Source of the DNA: Plectosphaerella cucumerina
Lineage: Eukaryota; Ascomycota; Sordariomycetes; Glomerellales; Plectosphaerellaceae
Direction: 5' to 3'
NCBI GenBank assembly: GCA_020746995.1
Contig: JAGPXD010000007.1
Span: forward strand, 248,001 to 312,000
Length of the DNA: 64,000 nt
The notes below the pieces were generated by a model. That model was not told the DNA's origin. It searched no databases and was given only the letters and a program-made list of their open reading frames with translations. This document shows positions 22,753 through 34,700 of this stretch, piece after piece. Position numbers and translations under genes: made by a program. The stretch's first letter is position 1, and each line of letters opens with the position of its first letter.

Positions 22753-23862
22753 CTATCTGGATGGCCGTCTCAAACTGTGTCTGCTACCATCATCGCGGTG
22801 TCGTTGAGAGTGGGATGATCTCCCTCGCTCTTCGCCAGGACGGTCATGCCTGTCCTTCCTCTCGCCTCCATGTCGTCTGGAAGTATCGCGGCGGTGGCCA
22901 TCTCGCCCACTGCTCTCATCCCGATGGCTCTTCTCGCGGCGGGAATGGTGGTCATCACGATCCCGTCTGTGATCATCAGAGCCACCACGTCGCCGTTCCT
23001 TTTCATGCCTCTCGCGCCTCCTCTCTTCCCTCTGCAACTGCTTGAGCTCCACGCTCCGCTCCTCCAGGAACTTCCGCCGCTCCTGCTTGACCTCCCTGAC
23101 CTTGGCTGCCCCTCTCTTCATCATGGCCAAAGGATCGCTGGACGAGATGCGGTCCGCATCTCGCTTCAGCCTGCCGGGGTCCTCTCGACCGAAGGCGTCC
23201 TTACCCACAGGCTCGACCGTGACAAGCTCGGTGCTCCCCGATGTGTCCTTGGAGTACCAGGGGTTAAGCACGCCGTCCCTGCCGGCAGCACTGGAAAGGC
23301 GCATCTTGTACTGGTCCTCCAACTCCTGCTTTGCCTTGCGCTTCTCTGCCTCGGCTTCGTCATTCTTTTCGGTACGTCTGACCTTGTCCGCTGCGCCGAA
23401 TAGATCAATATGCCCGTCTCGACCCACGATGGGCGCGTCGCTGGTCTTTCTTTGCGTGGCATCCTGGTTCGAGAGCTGGACTTGAGAAGACCGCTCCATC
23501 GCAACGCGCAGTTCAAAGTCGGTATCGTCCTCCCCTGCCCGCTTGCGCTTCTTCGGTTCCCTCCCAGAGCCGCTGCCACTGGTCTCAATTCTGGCCTTGG
23601 TTACGTCTTCGTCCGATGGTGGTGGTAGAGGCGGTGGTTCCTCTCCACGGAGGATCGCAAGACGTCGTTCTGCGTCCACTTCTTGCATCCGTTGCTCGTC
23701 TGCCTCCTCTGCTGCCTTGGCAGCGGCCTCATCCCGCTTCACGCGGGCAATGTTGTCCGCATTGTAGACGTTCCATGACTTCTTTCCCAGCAAGTGACTG
23801 CGTCAGGGTGTCAGCATCTAGCACGATTTTGACATTTCTGAAATGGTCACGTACAGTGGCAT
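22753..23862 (-). CDS. CIR_N-domain protein, LENG1-like, probable spliceosome-associated factor
   Basis: An 8-base first coding exon (23862-23855, ATGCCACT) is spliced over a 57-base intron (GTACGT donor, GACGCAG acceptor) to 23797-22753, giving 350 residues. The join restores MPLHLLGKKSWNVYN, which with ADNIARVKRDEA forms a CIR_N domain (residues about 1-45) as in animal LENG1. Acidic/Pro-rich sequence and a basic KKRKRAGED block follow, then RDGHIDLFG, an LNPWYS motif (about 190) and a long Arg/Asp/His/Ser-rich C-terminal third (ERRRERHEKERRRGG, repeated RD and RH pairs) like splicing RS/RD tails. CIR_N proteins in yeasts and animals are found with late spliceosomes, so a nuclear role is likely. 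Exact orthology to LENG1 rather than to another CIR_N family is inferred. Confidence 0.75.
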
Positions 23863-24764
23863 TGTGAGATGAGGTTTGTTCGGACCCAAAATCAAGATAC
23901 ACTTGACTGGAACAAATACTCCACTCCCAAGTTTGCAGGTCTGTAGAAGCTTGGGACCGATAAATAAAACATTCGAGACCTGCAGGTTGATGAAAGCTTG
24001 GGATCTCAATGCCTAGGATCCGTTCGAGGTTACTCCTCGAAACCGGGGTAGCTCGTCAACTGAGTGCCCCACTCTTCCCAAGCCCGACCGCTTTCGCTCC
24101 GGACCCTGTGTAAATACACAGACCATGACGGAGTTTGGGCCGCAACGAAGCTGAGACGCCAAACGAACCAGATCTCCTTGGTACAATCATAACGAGCAGC
24201 GATTCCACGAGGTGGTATGTAAAGCGCCGACGGTCATGTGCTCAACGGAAGAGGCTTCTGGCAAAGAAGAGAACATTTCTGCCTGGGAAGCTTCGTCGCC
24301 ACTGCAATGCTTAGTCTGAAGCATGTGGTTCTAGGCAGTAGTTAACCCAATACAGAGAATCAGATCAAGAAGTAACACCAGACTTTGAATTGAGTTGAGA
24401 AGCACAGCCAACTTGATCCTGCTGCTGTCAGCATGATAACAGGCCTTAGCTCGGGCACAAGCTTCGCACAGTAAGCTAGCGCCAAATCACCTAGCCTCAT
24501 CCAAGATTTTCACCCGCTTTAGGGCTTGCTAGGCTAGCAGCCTGTTCAATTCGACCACCGCACTGCGCATCTGGCGTTGATGCCGTCAGCTGCGCGCGTC
24601 GATGTGTCAACTTCAACTCCCGCACATAAAGACCAACAGGTTTGGCATCGACGACTCCTGGACTTCAAGCTCCTATTCATACATCAGCTGCGATCCAGAA
24701 TACAGCCCGCACGAAACTTTGGCTATCCTCGACACCCGAACCCCGAACTCCTACGAACACAAGC
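23863..24764. other. Divergent promoter region of the CIR_N gene and SEC18
   Basis: About 0.9 kb. It holds an imperfect 24-base direct repeat (23935-23958 and 23982-24005), a 7-bp inverted repeat CTGTGTA-AA-TACACAG at 24106-24121, and upstream ATGs in the SEC18 leader, one of which (24602) opens a frame that overlaps the SEC18 start out of frame and stops at 24832. Confidence 0.6.
23935..24005. repeat. Imperfect 24-base direct repeat in the promoter region
   Basis: Copies at 23935-23958 and 23982-24005 match at 18 of 24 positions; both begin GCAGGT and contain AAGCTTGGGA. Spacing is 47 bases start to start. Possibly a factor-binding pair. Confidence 0.55.
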
Positions 24765-27362
24765 ATGGCTGCCTACCGCCCCGCCCCAGGCGGCGGCAAC
24801 CCCCCCGGTTCATACGGCGGCAACGCTGGTAACTACGGCGGCAACTATGGAAACAGCGGAAACCCTGGAAGGGGAGGAGTTGGACTTGGAGGAAACTTTG
24901 GCGGAAACCCCGGCGGGGGAGGAGGAGGGAACTACGGTGGAAACTACGGCGGCGGCGGCGGCGGCGGCGGCCCCCGCGTTGCCAGCCAGAGCAACGTTCA
25001 GGGAGGACGACAGGTCCGTCTGCGAGTCGTCAAGGTCCAGGATCGGGCCTTGCAATCACGACTCATCTACACGAACCGATGTGCTGTATCGAGCCTCGAC
25101 TTCCCCCGACCCGCCGACAGGTCCGACGTCTACGTTATGATCCGAGGAGGGCAGCCTGCGGGCGAATACGTTGTGGTGGCTGAGCCCCGGGATGAGGTCC
25201 AACAAGGTTGTATCAGTCTGTCGGACCCCCAGCGCTCGTGGGCTCGCATCGGCATGACGGATCAGTTCGTCGGAGAGATCTACGACCCCTTCAGCCAGGG
25301 AGATCAGGCCTACATCGGCTCCATCGATGTCGACATTGACTTTGCCTCGGCGAGCAAGAAGTCCAGCGACGAGTTCAAGGAGACTGATCTGGTGCAGCTC
25401 TTCCTGGGCACTTTCCAGAACCAGATCATCGCCCCCGGCCAGAAGATCATCATGGATGTGGCCAACGTTCCCCTCATGGCAGTGGTCCGTAGCATCTCCC
25501 TCAGCGACCTGGGCATGGCCGAAAAGCCCAACGAGACGGGCATGCTCGCCGACCCGAACGCCCGTGGTATTCTGACCAAGCAGGCCGACGTGTCCTTCTT
25601 CAAAGCTGGCGGGTCCAGCATCAACTTCAAGGCGTCGGCCACCAAGGCCAAGGCCAACCCCATCTTCGCCGCCGACTTCAGCTTCGAGGCTCTGGGTATC
25701 GGCGGTCTGGACAATGAGATCTCCACCATCTTCAGGCGAGCTTTTGCGTCCCGTCTCATGCCCCCGGCTATTATCGAAAGAGCCGGCATCCAGCACGTCC
25801 GCGGCATTCTGCTGTACGGACCTCCCGGCACGGGCAAGACGCTCACAGCGCGGCAGATTGGAAAGATGCTGAATGCGCGCGAGCCTAAGATCATCAACGG
25901 TCCTGAAATTCTCAACAAGTACGTCGGTCAGTCCGAGGAGAACGTCCGCAAGATCTTCGCCGATGCGGAGAAGGAACAGGCCGAGATGGGCGATGAGAGT
26001 GGCCTTCACATCATCATCTTCGACGAGCTGGATGCTGTGTGCAAACAGCGTGGTACCAGCGGAGGCGGCACCGGCGTTGGAGATTCCGTTGTCAACCAGC
26101 TTCTCACCAAGCTGGATGGTGTGAACCAGCTGAACAATATCCTGCTGATCGGAATGACCAACCGCAAGGACATGATCGATGAGGCGCTAATGCGTCCCGG
26201 TCGTCTGGAGGTTCAGGTGGAGGTCAGCCTCCCCGACGCAAAGGGCCGTCTCGACATTTTCAACATCCACACGGCGAAGCTGCGCAAGAACAACATGCTG
26301 GACGACTCCGTGGACCTGGAGGATATCGCCACCAGGGCCAAGAACTATTCTGGTGCAGAGATTGCCGGTGTGGTCAAGTCGGCCGCATCGTCGGCTTTTG
26401 GCAGGAACACCAAGCTGGAGACGGCCGCTGCCACGGCTATCCCGGACGCGGACGCCCTGAAGATCACCCAGGCCGATTTCGATCACGCCATGGAGGATGT
26501 TAAGCCCGCGTACGGTGTCTCCGATGATGAGTTCGAGAAGGTCATCCGGATGGGCATCCTGGAGCACAGCGACGCCATCAGGAGGATCATCCGTGAGGGT
26601 CTCGACCACGTCCGCAGCGTCAGCGAGTCCAAGGTCATCACCACCATGCCCCTCCTCTTCCACGGACCTTCAGAGTCTGGAAAGACGGCGCTGGCTGCGC
26701 ACATTGGCCAGCTGTCTCAGTTCCCCTACGTCAAGCTGGTTGGGCCTCCCAACCTGACGCAGGCCCGCGACGAGCATGGCAAGAAGGAGTACTTGACCAA
26801 GGTGTTTGCGGATGCCTGGAAGTCATCTCACAGCATCGTCATCTTGGATGACTTTGAGAGCCTGATCGAATGGAACCCCATCGGTCCTCGCTTCTCCAAC
26901 TCGATTCTCGACCGTCTCCTGGCGCTCATGAGGTCACAGCCACCAAAGGTATGTTTTGCAATCGAAACACGGGAAATATTGCTATGGCAGAATGAGAACT
27001 AACGTGTGCAGGGACGTCGTCTGTTGGTCTTCGTCACCACGTCGCAGATCAGCACTCTGAAGCTCCTTGGCATCATGAAGCTCTTCCGTCGCCAGATCGC
27101 GGTTCCCAACATCCCTGACCTGCGGGCCCTCCAGGCCGTTCTGTCTGCCGAGTCGACGTTCGACGCCTCGGAGATGAACCAGGTGCTGAACTCGCTGGCG
27201 GCGGATACCGGCTCCCAGAGGGTCGGCCTGGGTATCAAGACGGTGCTCGAAACCCTCGAAGAATCCAGGATAAACTCGACGATGGAGGGCGGTCTGCCTA
27301 CCGCAGAGGGCTTCGTCGATAGACTGGTTGGCTACATCAACGCGGAAGCGGCCGACGCCTAG
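24765..27362 (+). CDS. SEC18: Vesicular-fusion ATPase Sec18/NSF
   Basis: Two exons, 24765-26948 and 27012-27362, with a 63-base intron (GTATGT, AACTAAC branch), encode 844 residues. Residues 1-70 are an unusual low-complexity head made largely of Gly, Asn and Tyr (repeats like GGNYGGNYG). The N domain follows, with QVRLRVVKVQD and YVMIRGGQPAGEY. AAA domain D1 has Walker A GPPGTGKT (352-359), Walker B IIFDELDAV (DELD about 420-423) and MTNRKDMIDEALMRPGR. D2 has the degenerate Walker A GPSESGKT (634-641) and VILDDFESLIEW, as expected for the structural D2 ring. The second exon completes D2. Sec18/NSF disassembles SNARE complexes with alpha-SNAP. If the intron is kept, translation stops 17 residues into it. 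Several upstream ATGs occur in the leader. Confidence 0.95.
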
Positions 27363-30300
27363 TTGCCCGAGCGGTCGCAATAGATGCGGCCGTGAGGATG
27401 TGAGTAGGCGGGGTATATAGATGGTATAAACGCACAATCTTGATCCTGCTTAACACGCTCGGTGTGAAGAATTCCCACGACACGAGACGTCTCACCACCG
27501 CATGTTTGCTCCTCAGCCCCCGATGACGGACCCCGAACTGGACCTGACCGGCATTGACCTGCAGTTTGACCGTCGCCTTGCCGACGACAAGGAAGCTGGG
27601 ATTATCAATACAAGGTCGAGTCGACAATAGCCCACTGCAGTGGACAGCTAGTGCCAACCTATTCGGACGTCGTTCACCACCCCCACGGCATCTTCCTCGC
27701 GTGGCGCGGGGCTGAACAGCCAACCGTTTGCTTCAGCAAGCGAGTGGCGGCGCCATGTTACGAGCGCATGGGATGCTTCTCTCTACGGTGCATCGCGCAT
27801 TGATCCATGAGCACGCCGTGCCCAGAGGATACGCACTCTATCGCGCTGCAACGTCATCGGGCGGAACCACGCGTGCGCGCCTACGGGCCTCCCCGAGCGA
27901 GCAACTGGGCTTTGCCGACGAGGGGCGCGAGATCGAGCCACACTCGACTTGCAGTGAGAAGAGAGGCCAGGGTTCGACGCCCACATCACGAGGACCCCCG
28001 GCCAGGGTGGCGTTTCAGACGCGAGGGCGTTCAATTTCCAATCCTTGCGCGTCGCGGGAGGGAAAAAGAGGGAAATTGGGCCACAACACGGTACGGGCGG
28101 CAGTGAGTCCCTGGCCGGGACCCGACGCGCTGGAAATGACATGCCGTTCCGGTTTAGCATGGGCATGGCATGGGCATGGGGGTCGGATTTGGAAGGGTGA
28201 TTGCGTCGTGGTGGCGCGTGGAGTTTGGTTGTCCTCGTGGGGTTTGGAGGGATGGATCGCGGGTAGCCAGAGGTGACAGCGGACAGGGCGGTTGAGATTG
28301 GGATGGCACGAGGGCAGTGGGGAAGTGGTATTGCGGCTCCGACCTTGCGGAACAGGTCCGTCGAGTGCCCACCAGCACGATGTGTTCAAGTTGTGAGGGC
28401 CTTCAGTCGATGCAAAGGCACATCAGAGGACTTAACTTATCACCGTTGCTCGTTTCGTGCAGAAAGATAGCGATGTTGGGTGCTGCGTGAACCCCACGCT
28501 TCTTTGGACTGATGCCCTCTACATACCAGATTGCAGACCCCGTGTCGGTGATACAGGTACTGTAACAATCCCCGCTCTGTGACCGAGGAGTAAGGGTTCG
28601 AATGGCATCACAGTTGCACTGGCCAAGCGTGGAGACCGTAAGCACCAGACTCCAAAAGAAATGCTGTACTTTCGACTTGGCAGGAAGGGCCTGATGATGA
28701 TTCGATGAGCGGGGCACAAATCGAGAGGCACATGCTTGATTTCCTTCTTTCCTTCTCTTGATGACTTCCATCAGACTTGCGAGATCGACGTTCAAGTTGT
28801 GCTGCTAGTCTCGGAACCGACCGGTGGTTGGGTTCTTGAGGCGTCTGAAATGACTCGCGATACGTCACCGTGGCCGTGGAAACCGAGGCATCTATGAAAT
28901 ATTCCGAGGATCATCGTCCTCAAAGGGGCTGCCGTGGAGAATAAGGTGCAGGCTAGGGAGCCGATCGGGTCTTTTCCTTTGTCAGTGGCTTTCACCCTCG
29001 GTACTAGACATTCTCGAACCAGTGGCACTTTGTTCTACATCCCGCCGAGACATACTACTGACTGTACCCTCTCGTCACTATTTACACCGGTGGTGGTACT
29101 TGTGAGTAGTAAAGCCTGAGCACCGATCCGGCCGGGGGTTCGGGGAGGCCAGCGTCGCACCGGCGGCGGGCGGGTTCGAGGTCAGTTTGCGACGGTGATA
29201 GGCGGGGCGGGCGCGGCGCAACGACTCCTCACTGCGTCAGTGTGTGCCGCTGCTGAAATGTGCTTTGGCGGCGTGACAGACCTGCGGGTGTCTTGCAGAT
29301 GTGCTGCGCGAGGGTGGGTTTCCTGCAGGAGGAAGCATGCGGGAGAAGACGCAGGCAGATGAGGGGGGAAGGACTTGGACAGCCGGATCCAATCAAGGTT
29401 GAGGGTAGGGCCTGAGAGTCGGATATCGCGCTGGCGGGGGATAATCGGGAGGGGAGGACCACCCATTAAAGTGTGATGTGACGGAAGCCTTTTCTCGATG
29501 ACACCCTGGATGAAATGGTGAAGATGTCACAGGGTGTAGTAGTGGTCTGGCTCGTGGCGGTGACGGGAAAGGTCAGGGTTCAAGGGAGCCTTTTCTTCTG
29601 CCCGAGGACCATGCATGAGAGGCCTGCCTGTAACGTCGAGATTTCTTTTTCCCGGACTTTCTGCCTTGTTAACCTTGAGGGGCTCTGGCTCGGAGTTGCG
29701 CATTGGCAGCAGGCGGCGCAGCGCATCGCATCGCATCGTCCCAAGGGGAAGCCGAGTCTGGCCAGCCACGGGTATGAGAACAGCCGGGCCACTCCAGACA
29801 GAAACAAACCCTGGCCGACCTGATATCAATCATAAAATCGAGCAAAGGGCAGGCCGATTTCCCGGGAATGAGCCTGCAAGAACGACAGCGGATTGCGCAG
29901 TGGGTGGCCCTGGCTTGCCTGGCCCCCCCTGTGCGGGTGGAGGTGCGAGGGTAAATGACAGATGACATCAGAACACACGGGTGTCAAACGGTCAATGCCG
30001 CATCGCATGACAGCGCAATAAAACGACCGTGCCCGACAGCTCATGTTCTGGTGTTGCGGTTGCCGGGGATGTCGTTGCGAGGAATTAGTAATTCGTCTGG
30101 TCGTTGTTTGGATTGTGCATGCGCCCTGCAGTGGTTCCGTGGATGAGACGGGATGACTGACGGAGGAGTGAGCACAGGACATTGGAGCAGCGCAGCTCCC
30201 AGACTCGGATTGAACCCGAATAGCACCTGAACGACTTGGGCCGCTGAAGTAGTGCCCTGAAATGGGCTGGCCGCTGGGGCACGCGACCCCCCGCCGGTCC

Positions 30301-31113
30301 GAGACACCCCGGCCTGGTCCGCACCGCTGGGTTAGGCCCCCAACGCGCTGAGCGCAGAGCCCAGCAGGGTACCTCGATTGGTGCAGCGACGAGTCAGGAC
30401 CCGGAAGTACCAAGGGCACCGGGAAGGCGCCGACCAGCCACCGCGACCGCGATGGACGGGGCCACTGGACCAGCGAGGCCACCATTTTGTCCCGTCCTCA
30501 TTACATAGCGGACCCCACTTCCAGGTCCCGGGCCATGATCCCAGATGCCCCGGTCCCCGCCCGCCCGCCCTGACCCATCCCGTCCTTTCACTTTTAGCCC
30601 TCATCCGCCGCTACGCGAGCACTAGCACACCACGCGCCTGGCCCGCCTGCACGCCCCGACTCAAGCCCGTGGTCCAACGTTGGCCCAGCCCGCCCTCTTT
30701 TGCCTCTAACCCCAGTCCAGGTTCTGCTCGCCCACATCCGCCTTGATCGCCCACCTCCCAGAGTTCCCAACTGGAAAGGATCCCGCGCGCTTTCCCGACT
30801 CATCTCGAGCGCCGTCGACGCTCTGTACTGAACGGACCGGACCCGAACCCAACTCAATCCCGCCCTCGCCCATCGTCATCCTGCCGCCGTTCATCCTTTG
30901 TGGTCGTCGACGCACTCTAGTTCGACGCTGTCTTCCTTCGCCGACCAGGCTTTTTCTCCACGCGACGGGGCCGCTCCCACCCCTCCTGCCCTCCGACTCC
31001 GAGACCCCTTTCCCCTTTGTCTCTCCCGGCCGCCGTCCGAGTCAGTCATCTCGGCACTCCATTCCTCTATCCGCGTCGTATCGCATCGTCCGCCCACGAC
31101 CTCTCAGACTCTC

Positions 31114-31129
31114 TGTGTGTGTGTGTGTG
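31114..31129. repeat. (TG)8 microsatellite in the LTE1 leader
   Basis: Eight uninterrupted TG dinucleotides, about 580 bases upstream of the LTE1 start codon. Confidence 0.85.
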
Positions 31130-31258
31130 GACTCCCCCATCAACGACCAGTCGACACCTCCTTCCCCTTTTCTGGTCCGACACACAACTTGAACACCCAA
31201 CCCCTTGGACGAAGACCCAGCACCAATCCCACGACCATTCGTTGCGAATTGCTTCTTT

Positions 31259-31667
31259 ATGGCTTCGACACGTACGTGACCTTTTCCCCCTCCTCCTCGC
31301 CCACCCCTGAGCCAATCGACTACGAAACCCACGGACCGCACGAGCGACGCGGACGCAGACGAAGACGCACCTCGACCACCGGCTGGCTACCTACCTACCT
31401 TAGCTGCTGCTGCTTGCTCGAGGTCCCGAACGGGGCGCCCCCCTTCTCCCACCACCACGTTCCGTCCACACCCCCCAAAAACAAACATCACGTCGCCCAT
31501 TCCACAACAACACCACGAAACTCGCCCTCAACGATTGCGCCTGGGCTCTGGGGAGCCCTCTTTCTCTCCACCAGTCGCCATTCGACGGAAATGCCTATTC
31601 GACACGAACGCTAACTCTCATGTCTCTCTCGCCAGTCGCCCAAGTGAGCAACGCCCGCTCAGCGTAG
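31259..31667 (+). promoter_or_regulatory. Candidate spliced upstream ORF in the LTE1 leader
   Basis: An ATG at 31259 begins 13 bases of exon ending at the GTACGT donor at 31272. Removing 31272-31635 joins it to sequence that reads MASTLAQVSNARSA and then TAG at 31665-31667, 40 bases before the LTE1 ATG. Unspliced, the same ATG stops after six codons. Donor, branch site and acceptor are all good; whether the leader is transcribed this far is unknown. Confidence 0.45.
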
Positions 31668-31707
31668 TTTTGAAGGGAACCGCCGCACCATCACCAGAGG
31701 AGGGCCG

Positions 31708-34700
31708 ATGGAGTCGCCGCTGGGCTCACCCACGAGCCTGGGGCACGGCTTCGGCGTCACCAGTCTCCCGCCCAAACGCCCAGATGCGCAGCTCCCCGTC
31801 ATCAACAGCAGCCCCCGCGGGAGGCTTGCGCGAGACACAAAGATCAAGAGGATCTCCCCGCCAAAGCTGGGCTTGCCCGTCAGAGACGCCTCGAGCGTAG
31901 TGGGAGGAGGCACGAAATGGACCGGAAAATCGAGATTCAACAGCTCCGCGACATCGAGACCCCTCGTTCCCGCCTCGGATCGCATCGCCCAGGAGGACAA
32001 GCTTGCGGCATGGCGCGCCAGGAGGAAACCGAGCGACGAAAAGGTCGACATCACCCCCGACGGCGGCTCGGGCGGTCGAGACGGGAGGCAGTTCACCGTC
32101 GCAAACGTCGGCAACAACGGCCGCATCTACCTCAAGTAGGTTACACCATTCTCGCATTACTGCGACGACCAAGTCCAAAAAAATTAACAAAACATAGGCC
32201 ATCTATTCGACCCGCAAACCAGCGATACCCCCAGCCGAGTTTTGTCTTCCCCATGACACCCCCAGGCACTGCCGGACTCGATAACTTGGCCGACAAGGCA
32301 TCGCCGCCAAAGATGGAAGGCGCCAGCGATCTTAACCAGAGCGTATGGACACCCGCACCATCAACACCCGCGACCGGCCGCCAAACACAATTTCCCGGTC
32401 ATGCTCGACGGCCGACGGGGCACAGGCGAGCCCTGTCCGACTCGACGACACGCGATGAATCCGACCAGGGAGGCTTCAAGGTGGTCATCACGAAACCCGG
32501 CGACGAGAAACGGCCAAAGACCATGGAGGATCTGGGCGCGTCACACATGCCTCTTCTCGACGTCGATATCCCCAACCCCCGGATCGGAAACCTGCGCTTC
32601 ACCATGAGGGGAACGCCATTTTTCCGGGGCTCTAGTTACGCCCCGACAGACGAGTTCCCAAGGTCCAGCAATGTCTCCTTCCTCCGATCGCAAAATGGCA
32701 CTATCACGCCCCGTGGAGATGTGCCTTCGAGACGGCCGAGCCCGAAGCTGGTCCCCCACATTCGACTTCCTTCCGCCGACGGCGAGAGACCGGCCTCCAT
32801 CCCCGTCGGCCGACTGCCCGCGCCATACAGATCGACGTACATGTCGACACATGTGATGATCGAGCCCGCCATGTTCGACTCGCTGACCTTCCAGCCCGCA
32901 TGCGACGACAAGGCCATCGTGCGCTACTCCAACACCTCGGGCGCTGTGACGGCGGCTACCCCACCGCGGTTGGTCGCTGAGATCACGTCGCCCACCTTTC
33001 TCGACTACGAGCTCCTCTCCGACTTCTTCCTGACGTACCGATCCTTCCTCGAACCTTCGGATCTTCTGAGAATGCTGGTCGCCCGCCTGCGGTGGTCACT
33101 GGCCCGGGACGACGAGGTCGGCATGGTCGTGAGGGTCCGCACCTTTGTTGCCATGCGCCACTGGATTCTCAACTACTTCATGGACGATTTCGTGGTCGAC
33201 TACGGCTTGCGGACGTCCTTTTGCACACTCCTCAACGACTTCGTCGAGGAGCTCTCGCAGGATGCGCGGGCACTCAAGGTTCAGCTTAAGATTCTGGCGG
33301 AACTCAAGAAGTGCTGGAGAAGAGTCTGCGCCCAGTTCTGGGACGGCCCCGAGTTCGACGCCTCTCTCGATGCGAGCGCGCCCATCGCTCCTGGCGGTAT
33401 CGCAGGGCACCGGAACGCCTCTCTCGACCCGTCGTTTTGGGAGGAAGAGGACAAGGCCCCGCGACTTTCGGGCCTCTTCCCGCCTCCACGCCGCCATACC
33501 GCGCGAGACGAGAGCTTCTACGCCGACGTCTCAAAGGCTGGCCACATTGCCGACGCCCAATACGTCGAACGGCCGTCCACCCCCGAGCAGCAGCGGCCGG
33601 CCGACCTCAGCAGGCAGCAGACCTCGCCCACGAGTATCGTTAGTATGGATATCGTGTCCTGTTCGTTCCCTGGTAAGGCCTTGAGAGCGGTACAGTCCAG
33701 CACGAGCCATCCGCTGGCGGCGCACCCTGTGCCGCCGAGCTCGATCTACACCAGCGCAGGCGCCGTCGCCACCACGCCCCGCGCACTTACTGGGAAGCGC
33801 GTCCGCCCCGTGGCCGCTCACAAGCGCAATGGTAGCATGACCGACTCTCTTAGGGAGAAAGACCGGGCAGCCGCTCGCTCGAGCTTCGACAACGGCATGG
33901 AGGTGCCCATGTCCTTCCCCTTCGCCGGAAACCTGGTCAGGGGCAACTTTCTGCCTCCAGGCCAACCCTTTGTCGAAGTCATCCCGCCCGGCCAGAACCC
34001 CGACCAGCGACAGACGACCGTGTTCCATCCCGCGCCCGATGCTCTCGGAGTCAAGAGCGCCCCGTCAGCCATGTCCAGTCAAGGCATGAAGAAGCTGCTC
34101 AGCAGCGTGCGCAGGCACCTGAGCAACAGAGGCCAGCCCATCTCTCCTACACAGGGTAGCTTCTTGAACATCTCCGCCATGACACCCCAAGGCGCAACCA
34201 CGAATCGCTTGCCGGGCACAGCCATCGTGCCTCAGGCGAGACCGCGTTTCAATGGAGCGCGGCCCCCTGTGCGCATCGATCTGCTCGGCGCTGAAATCGC
34301 AGAGGACTTTAAGAAGGCCGTGCGTGAGGACGCCGCTGCCGAGGCCGAGAGGCGAGAGCTCGCATATCGATTGCCTGCCGGCATCAACCTGGAGAGCGCG
34401 ATACCTGGGGATCTTCTCGAGTACTCGGCAGCTCACATGGACACCTCGATCCCTCTCTTGAGCCCCTCCATGGCCAGTCAGTCGCTCCCCTCACACCTCC
34501 GGCCCCTCAGCGACACGGGGATCACCACCGGCAGCAAGTCCATCGTTATTGTCGACGACACACTGCCATTCGGCCTGACGATGCCCCTGCTGCCCGCTAT
34601 GCATGGTGCCCTGCCCAGCATGCCCAACTCGGTTGAGGCGTTTGGCGATCACCTAGTCCCGAACAACGCCGACCCTACACCACCTACAACGCCCCCTGGC

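Larger units (their letters stand above)
27363..31707. other. Gene-poor stretch of about 4.3 kb including the LTE1 leader
   Basis: Between SEC18 and LTE1. ORFs up to 219 codons (29826-30485 minus) have no domains and overlap one another. The last kilobase is C/T-rich, as in long fungal 5' leaders, contains a (TG)8 run at 31114-31129, and shows a well-formed intron at 31272-31635 (GTACGT donor, GCTAACTC branch site at about 31610, CTCGCCAG acceptor). No tRNA, snRNA or mobile element recognised. Confidence 0.5.

Noticed and set aside
25056..26009. 317-codon antisense ORF over SEC18
   Set aside because: Opposes the NSF N and D1 domains; composition is that of an antisense shadow.
28590..28605. 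GGGTTCGAAT string resembling a tRNA T loop
   Set aside because: Not followed by CC, no pairing T stem and no A-box.
30208..30218. B-box-like GGTTCAATCC on the minus strand
   Set aside because: The T stem does not pair as in a tRNA and there is no A-box at the right distance.
31917..32197. Upstream extension of the long LTE1 frame before 32198
   Set aside because: It is a different frame through exon 1 and the intron; the spliced model from 31708 keeps the conserved NVGNNGRIYLK-PSIRP join.
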